Part shown: one piece after another, positions 5,833-9,138 of the stretch | Layout of the letters: every line of letters begins with the position of its first letter | Position numbering within the stretch: the first letter of the stretch is position 1 | DNA from: JBDSLU01 sp039916225 | GTDB taxonomy: Bacteria; Acidobacteriota; Vicinamibacteria; Vicinamibacterales; Vicinamibacteraceae | Assembly (NCBI GenBank): GCA_039916225.1 | Contig: JBDSLU010000155.1 | Location: 1 to 9,138 of the forward strand | Length of the DNA: 9,138 bases | Direction: 5' to 3' | Made by a program: the position numbers and the translations under genes | The notes under the pieces: model-generated | What the model was told of the DNA's origin: nothing | Databases searched by the model: none | Seen by the model: only the letters and a program-made list of their open reading frames with translations

Positions 5833-8800
5833 TACTTGTGCGGGCTGTCCTTCCGCGCCAGGGCCGCCTTCCTGTGACACCTCGACGGTCTGCTGCTCGC
5901 CAGCCGATTCCTCCTTGACGGTCACCGTGCTCTTTTTCGCATCGCCGGCCGCCTTCATCGCTTCCTGAACGGTGGCGGTGTCGGCGATCGATGCGTCCTT
6001 GTCCGGCGCGCCCTGTTGTCCGATGAGCGCCTTGAGCGCCGCTTTCGAAACCTCGCGGGAGGCGTCGTCAGTGAGCCGGCCGTCCTTCTTCGCCGCCTCG
6101 AGGCTGTTGAGCGTCTGATCGATGCTGCGCTGCGCCGCTTGTGCGTGCGCGAGCTGGACGGCTTCCTGCCCGAAGGCCTGGGCGGTGGCCAGCGACGACT
6201 GCAGCGCCCCGAGCGCGTTGCGCTGGTTCTGGGTCAGGCCGGTGATGTCGCGGAACAGATCGCCGCGGCCGAGCAGTCCCAGGGCGGCGCTCAGGCCGCC
6301 GGGGTCGGGCGCCTGGGGGACGTTCTGGAACGCGACGATGGGCGCCGGGAAGTCGGTCGCCGTCAGGTTCGGTGTCGCGCTCGCGCGGCTGGCCACCGTC
6401 ACCTCCGCGATGCGCGGTGGGTCGTCGGGGCACGGCGCCTCGCTCCAGCGCCAGAACCGGCTCTCGTCGATCTTCTCGCAGGAGTTGCACGCGCCCATGA
6501 CCGCTTCGGCGAACACGCCCTTCGTCGGCACGCTGACCTGACGTGGCACGTTGGGGGTGAGTGGCGCGTACAGATCGAACAGGGTCGGCAGAAGCTTCTT
6601 GCGATCCGCGTCGTCGCGCAAGGCGCGGTAGCGCGGGTCGAGCTGGAAGCCCGCCACCACCGGAAAGACGAGGGAGTTGCCGACGATGCCGATCAGGTTG
6701 TTCTCGACCACGGAGGCGACGCTGCGCCCGCCCGAGTGGGGCGCGATGAATCCGTCGAGAAGGATGAAGCGCCGCTCCTTGTCGAGCGTCCACCACATCG
6801 CCTTGTGGTAATACTCCACGTTCGCGTTCAGGTGCGTCAGCAGGCGGCGTCGCAGGTCCAAATCCTCGGCTCGCGGATTGCGCTCCTCTTGCTGCGTCAA
6901 TCTGGAGGTCGAGAGGAACACCGGATCGCCGAGCAGGAGATCGTCGAGCACGCGGTCGTTCTGGTAGAGCGGGTGGCGCAGGTGGCGCGTGTTGTAGCGG
7001 AAGGTCGCGCCTTCCACGATCACCTGCGAGTGCTCCGGCAGCTCGTGCTCGGTCCGGATCTCGACCGCGACGATCCTCCGTCTCGCGATCGGCGGCGTGT
7101 TACCGCTGTCGGCCAGCGTGACGATGTGCGTCGTGCCGGTGCGGTACTTGGATGCCAGCGTGGGATCGAGGTTCGCTTCCTCTTCGGCGCCCGTCTCGTC
7201 GATCAGGACGACGTGGAGCGAGGCGATGAACTGCTCGGCAATCTGCGGCGCGAGCTGATCGCGGAAGATGATGTCCTTGAATCGCTGGTTGGCCAGGAAG
7301 CGTTCGTAGACGTCAGCCGGGTTTCCGCCGATCAGCTTTGGCCAGAACGGCCACACCTTCTCGAAGTAGTCGGCTTCGTCCTTCTTCGGATCGCGCGGCC
7401 GCGCAATGGTGATGCGGACGCGCAGCTCTCCCTCGAGTCCCTCGAGCGGCTCCTCGGCGAACGTCCCGAGCGGAAAGTCGAAACCGACATAGTTGAGCTG
7501 AATGCGCTCGATGGCGTCGAAGGCGGGCTGCAGGCTTCGCGTGAGCAGGTTGCGGCTCAGCGCCTCGCGCCACCGCAGCACCTTCGTATCGTGGAACCGC
7601 GACATCAGGAATGGCACGAAGAGGCACTCGCGCACCTCCGCCAGCTCCTCGAGCACCTGGAAGTGACGCAGCACCTCGAAGTACTGAATCGTCAGCGCGT
7701 GGCAGTGGTTGTGGTTGGCGATGACTTCGGTCGTGACCTTGCTCCGCTCGCCTTGACCGAGCGTCTGCACGACCGTCGCCCGCTGGCTCCGCACCGCCGC
7801 GGCGGACTGCGTGATGCGGTCCTTCAACTCCTGCATCGTCTGGCCGCTGATCTCGCGCGACGAGTCCTGCCAGGCCTCGGAGTCGGCGCCCCCGCCGCCA
7901 CCGGCCGCACCGACCACGAGCGGCCCGATCGCGAACCCCAGGCCGCCCCCGCCGCCATAGGTCTTGGCCGTCGATCCACCGTCGATGGACTCGCTGAGGG
8001 CCGTGTCCATCATTTCCTTGACGTCGCGATCGCGGACGAGATTGGCGAACAGAACCTCACGCTCGGTGAGGTCCTCGGTGCGGGTCGCATCCTCGCGCCG
8101 GTCCCAGTCGATCGTGACGATCTGCTTTTTCTGGCAGGGCGCGAGCGGAATGCTGTGCAGCAGATCGCCGAGCGAGTAGCCGTCCGCCTTCCACACCTGC
8201 CGGAACTGCAGGATGTGCCCGTGCGCGATCGTCGTCGCCTGGTAGAAGGTCGGCGTGTCGTCCCAATCGACCGGGTTCAATTCGTCGAGTGGCGCTCGCC
8301 CGGCAGCCTGGCCGCGCTGCGCGCGCAGGATGTCCTTGAGCAGTTGATGCGCGGAGAGCCGTTCGGCGGTCATCAGGCTGAGCGGCGTGAAGTCGTCGGC
8401 ATCGACCAGCACGGTGCGCAAGCTCTCGGCGGACAGGAACGGCAGCGTCTGTGAGAGCGCTGTGTCGATCGACGTCGTATCGATGGCCGCGCGCCATTGT
8501 GCGACCTCGCGCACGCCGTGCGTGTGGAGGCCAACCAACGGGGGGAGCGCTGGCGCCGAGTCGAGGGCGGCGCGGGCACGGTCGCTGCTGGCGCTCGCCG
8601 GTTGCGCCGTCGTCTCTGGCTCCAGGGTGGCCGCGAGCGCGTCGGTGGTCGTGGTCAGTTCCAGTGCGGCGCCTGGCGTGGGCCGGACCTTCAGCTTGCT
8701 GTCGATGGTCTCGTGGCCGAAGGCGAGCTGCTTGATCCAGGTGCTGAAGTCGCGGGGCAGCTTGATCGGCGGCTCGAGGTGCGTGCCTTTGATCTCGGGA

Positions 8801-9138
8801 TCCGTCGTGCGGACGACCTTGTAGAACGGCAGCTCCTCGAGCGTCCTGTTCGGGGCGGTGAAGTCGACGCAGCGCCCGGTGCCGAGATCGGTCGAAAACG
8901 ACTCGGGCGAGTTCAGCAGATCGTCCTCGTCGGGCGCACGAGGCGGCGTCGCGCCGGTCGAGGGCGGATCGACACCGGCCTCATCCGCCGGCAAGCTCAT
9001 CGCGAAGACGACTCGCAATGGAAGGCTGCCGTCGTCCTCGAGGCGAAGCGGCGTCTGGACGCGAGCGACTTCGGCAAAGGCGTCGGCGAACCGTCCGCGG
9101 GGGTAGGGGCCGGAGACGTAGCCCTTCGCATCGGTCCG
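4780..9138 (-). CDS. Giant chassis paralogue with Ig-like C-terminal domains; 5' end beyond right edge
   Basis: Open from the right edge to TAG (4782-4780); 1,452 residues are visible. The first start-like codon, TTG at 9018-9016, is not the real start. The 40 codons before it continue without a stop and match the paralogue (AKGYVSGPYP against RAGYFSMPYP), so roughly 160 residues are missing. In visible numbering: end of a transthyretin-like domain (1-50), PNRTLEE (96-102), AHGHILQFRQ (305-314), PLAPCQKK (331-338), glycine-rich segment (387-418), NHNHCHA (475-481), RSVASVVEN (805-813), CNSCEKIDE (884-892) and FWRW...PCPDDP (895-907). A helical linker follows (about 950-1090). The tail (1103-1452) differs from the paralogue: an Ig-like region, a segment with DGPNQGFQF and VEAHEG, and a final Ig-like (Big-type) domain ending VTVVVT. 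I do not recognise a catalytic domain. It is first in the probable two-gene operon, so its promoter is outside the window. It could be a structural or adhesive partner of the peptidase paralogue; that is inference. Confidence 0.92.
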   Translation of the reverse strand, partial: RTDAKGYVSGPYPRGRFADAFAEVARVQTPLRLEDDGSLPLRVVFAMSLPADEAGVDPPSTGATPPRAPDEDDLLNSPESFSTDLGTGRCVDFTAPNRTLEELPFYKVVRTTDPEIKGTHLEPPIKLPRDFSTWIKQLAFGHETIDSKLKVRPTPGAALELTTTTDALAATLEPETTAQPASASSDRARAALDSAPALPPLVGLHTHGVREVAQWRAAIDTTSIDTALSQTLPFLSAESLRTVLVDADDFTPLSLMTAERLSAHQLLKDILRAQRGQAAGRAPLDELNPVDWDDTPTFYQATTIAHGHILQFRQVWKADGYSLGDLLHSIPLAPCQKKQIVTIDWDRREDATRTEDLTEREVLFANLVRDRDVKEMMDTALSESIDGGSTAKTYGGGGGLGFAIGPLVVGAAGGGGGADSEAWQDSSREISGQTMQELKDRITQSAAAVRSQRATVVQTLGQGERSKVTTEVIANHNHCHALTIQYFEVLRHFQVLEELAEVRECLFVPFLMSRFHDTKVLRWREALSRNLLTRSLQPAFDAIERIQLNYVGFDFPLGTFAEEPLEGLEGELRVRITIARPRDPKKDEADYFEKVWPFWPKLIGGNPADVYERFLANQRFKDIIFRDQLAPQIAEQFIASLHVVLIDETGAEEEANLDPTLASKYRTGTTHIVTLADSGNTPPIARRRIVAVEIRTEHELPEHSQVIVEGATFRYNTRHLRHPLYQNDRVLDDLLLGDPVFLSTSRLTQQEERNPRAEDLDLRRRLLTHLNANVEYYHKAMWWTLDKERRFILLDGFIAPHSGGRSVASVVENNLIGIVGNSLVFPVVAGFQLDPRYRALRDDADRKKLLPTLFDLYAPLTPNVPRQVSVPTKGVFAEAVMGACNSCEKIDESRFWRWSEAPCPDDPPRIAEVTVASRASATPNLTATDFPAPIVAFQNVPQAPDPGGLSAALGLLGRGDLFRDITGLTQNQRNALGALQSSLATAQAFGQEAVQLAHAQAAQRSIDQTLNSLEAAKKDGRLTDDASREVSKAALKALIGQQGAPDKDASIADTATVQEAMKAAGDAKKSTVTVKEESAGEQQTVEVSQEGGPGAEGQPAQVPALAGPASILRGTTGRYEITNLPAGATMSNWKFRDGSFVFSRPGNNDVAHWEGNMVRSGRISVDVTVGGRATSLARSVVVTPRQWSENAPAIPLGRSGNGTLAQPPREQTALGLTPTRGDRVVNTSLVLDGPNQGFQFLPREPVSWNVHAFSNDALYDPSHPFHRAHARNPLPAGRISIAQLRQDVEAHEGIIPPPASAPAGFGSHWQKGLTHLRANPINAPRENDVTHTSVETNQAYGSRIFNIVDTAANATLAATAPHPATLFPGVTRYFAYPLISPRSLALQVGGPDGLLTVANPAGGTSWQASNAKVTLNGQTATQTKVKPVSAGTTTVTVTNATGDTDEVTVVVT
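5830..9138 (-). repeat. Chassis copy 2 of the tandem gene duplication (in the upstream paralogue)
   Basis: This copy runs from the right edge to the end of the helical linker, where both proteins have a similar strand-like motif (KKSTVTV...QQTVEVS here, MKTSVTD...KQTVTIEKDD in the other gene). Similarity stops abruptly after it. The copy probably continues beyond the window, because the other gene has about 160 further residues before the first aligned position. Confidence 0.86.
7885..7980 (-). other. Glycine-rich hydrophobic segment, copy in the upstream paralogue
   Basis: Visible residues 387-418 (GGGGGLGFAIGPLVVGAAGG and neighbours) align with the segment at 3107-3214 of the other gene and are likewise followed by EAWQDSSR. 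The exact residues differ while composition, length and place are kept, which argues for a physical role such as flexibility or membrane contact rather than a catalytic one. Confidence 0.6.

Noticed and set aside
6016..8454. 812-codon open frame on the plus strand opposite the upstream giant gene
   Set aside because: It is rich in Arg, Gly, Val and Leu in repetitive order with no recognisable motif, and lies opposite a frame whose protein is clearly conserved with its paralogue. High GC at third positions produces such antisense frames.
9016..9018. TTG as translation start of the upstream giant gene
   Set aside because: The frame continues open to the window edge, and the preceding 40 residues align with the paralogue (GYVSGPYP against GYFSMPYP), so translation starts further upstream.
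1..9138. CRISPR array, tRNA or rRNA gene, IS element or phage attachment site
   Set aside because: No regularly spaced short repeats, no cloverleaf-like sequence, no transposase motif and no terminal inverted repeats were seen. The window is over 98% coding on one strand.

Overview
The window is a high-GC, densely coding stretch in which all three supported genes lie on the minus strand. It contains no rRNA, tRNA, phage, IS or CRISPR signature. GC richness, GC-rich third codon positions and very large proteins of unfamiliar type suggest a soil or sediment bacterium of the Acidobacteriota, Myxococcota or Actinomycetota sort. That placement is an inference from composition only.

In the direction of transcription (right to left) the layout is as follows. 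(1) 9138-4780: a giant gene whose 5' end lies beyond the right edge; 1,452 residues are visible. (2) 4750-551: a second giant gene of 1,399 residues, complete, starting 29 bp after the first one stops. (3) 469 to the left edge: the first 156 residues of a small dihydrofolate-reductase-like (RibD C-terminal fold) protein, separated from gene 2 by an 81-bp gap that carries a strong hairpin.

The two giants are tandem paralogues. They are colinear over about 1,050 residues, with the same rare motifs in the same order: a CxLxxPNRTLEE block, an AHGHxLQFRQxWKADGYS block, a glycine-rich segment, NHNHxHA, an RSVASVVEN/GIVGN block, CNSCE and FWRW...PCPDDP. After a shared helical linker they diverge completely. 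The downstream protein ends in a papain-like cysteine peptidase domain with a readable Gln-Cys-His-Asp set. The upstream protein ends in Ig-like beta domains around a segment I do not recognise. Transthyretin-like beta domains precede the core in the downstream protein, and the end of a matching one is visible in the upstream protein.

This is a constant chassis with exchanged C-terminal modules, the arrangement expected of polymorphic effectors or of paired cell-surface or particle-loaded proteins. No signal peptide is visible on the complete protein, so any export would need a non-Sec route or lysis. The function of the chassis is unknown to me. The papain-like domain is the only part whose biochemistry can be predicted. 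The DHFR-like gene is probably an unrelated neighbour.
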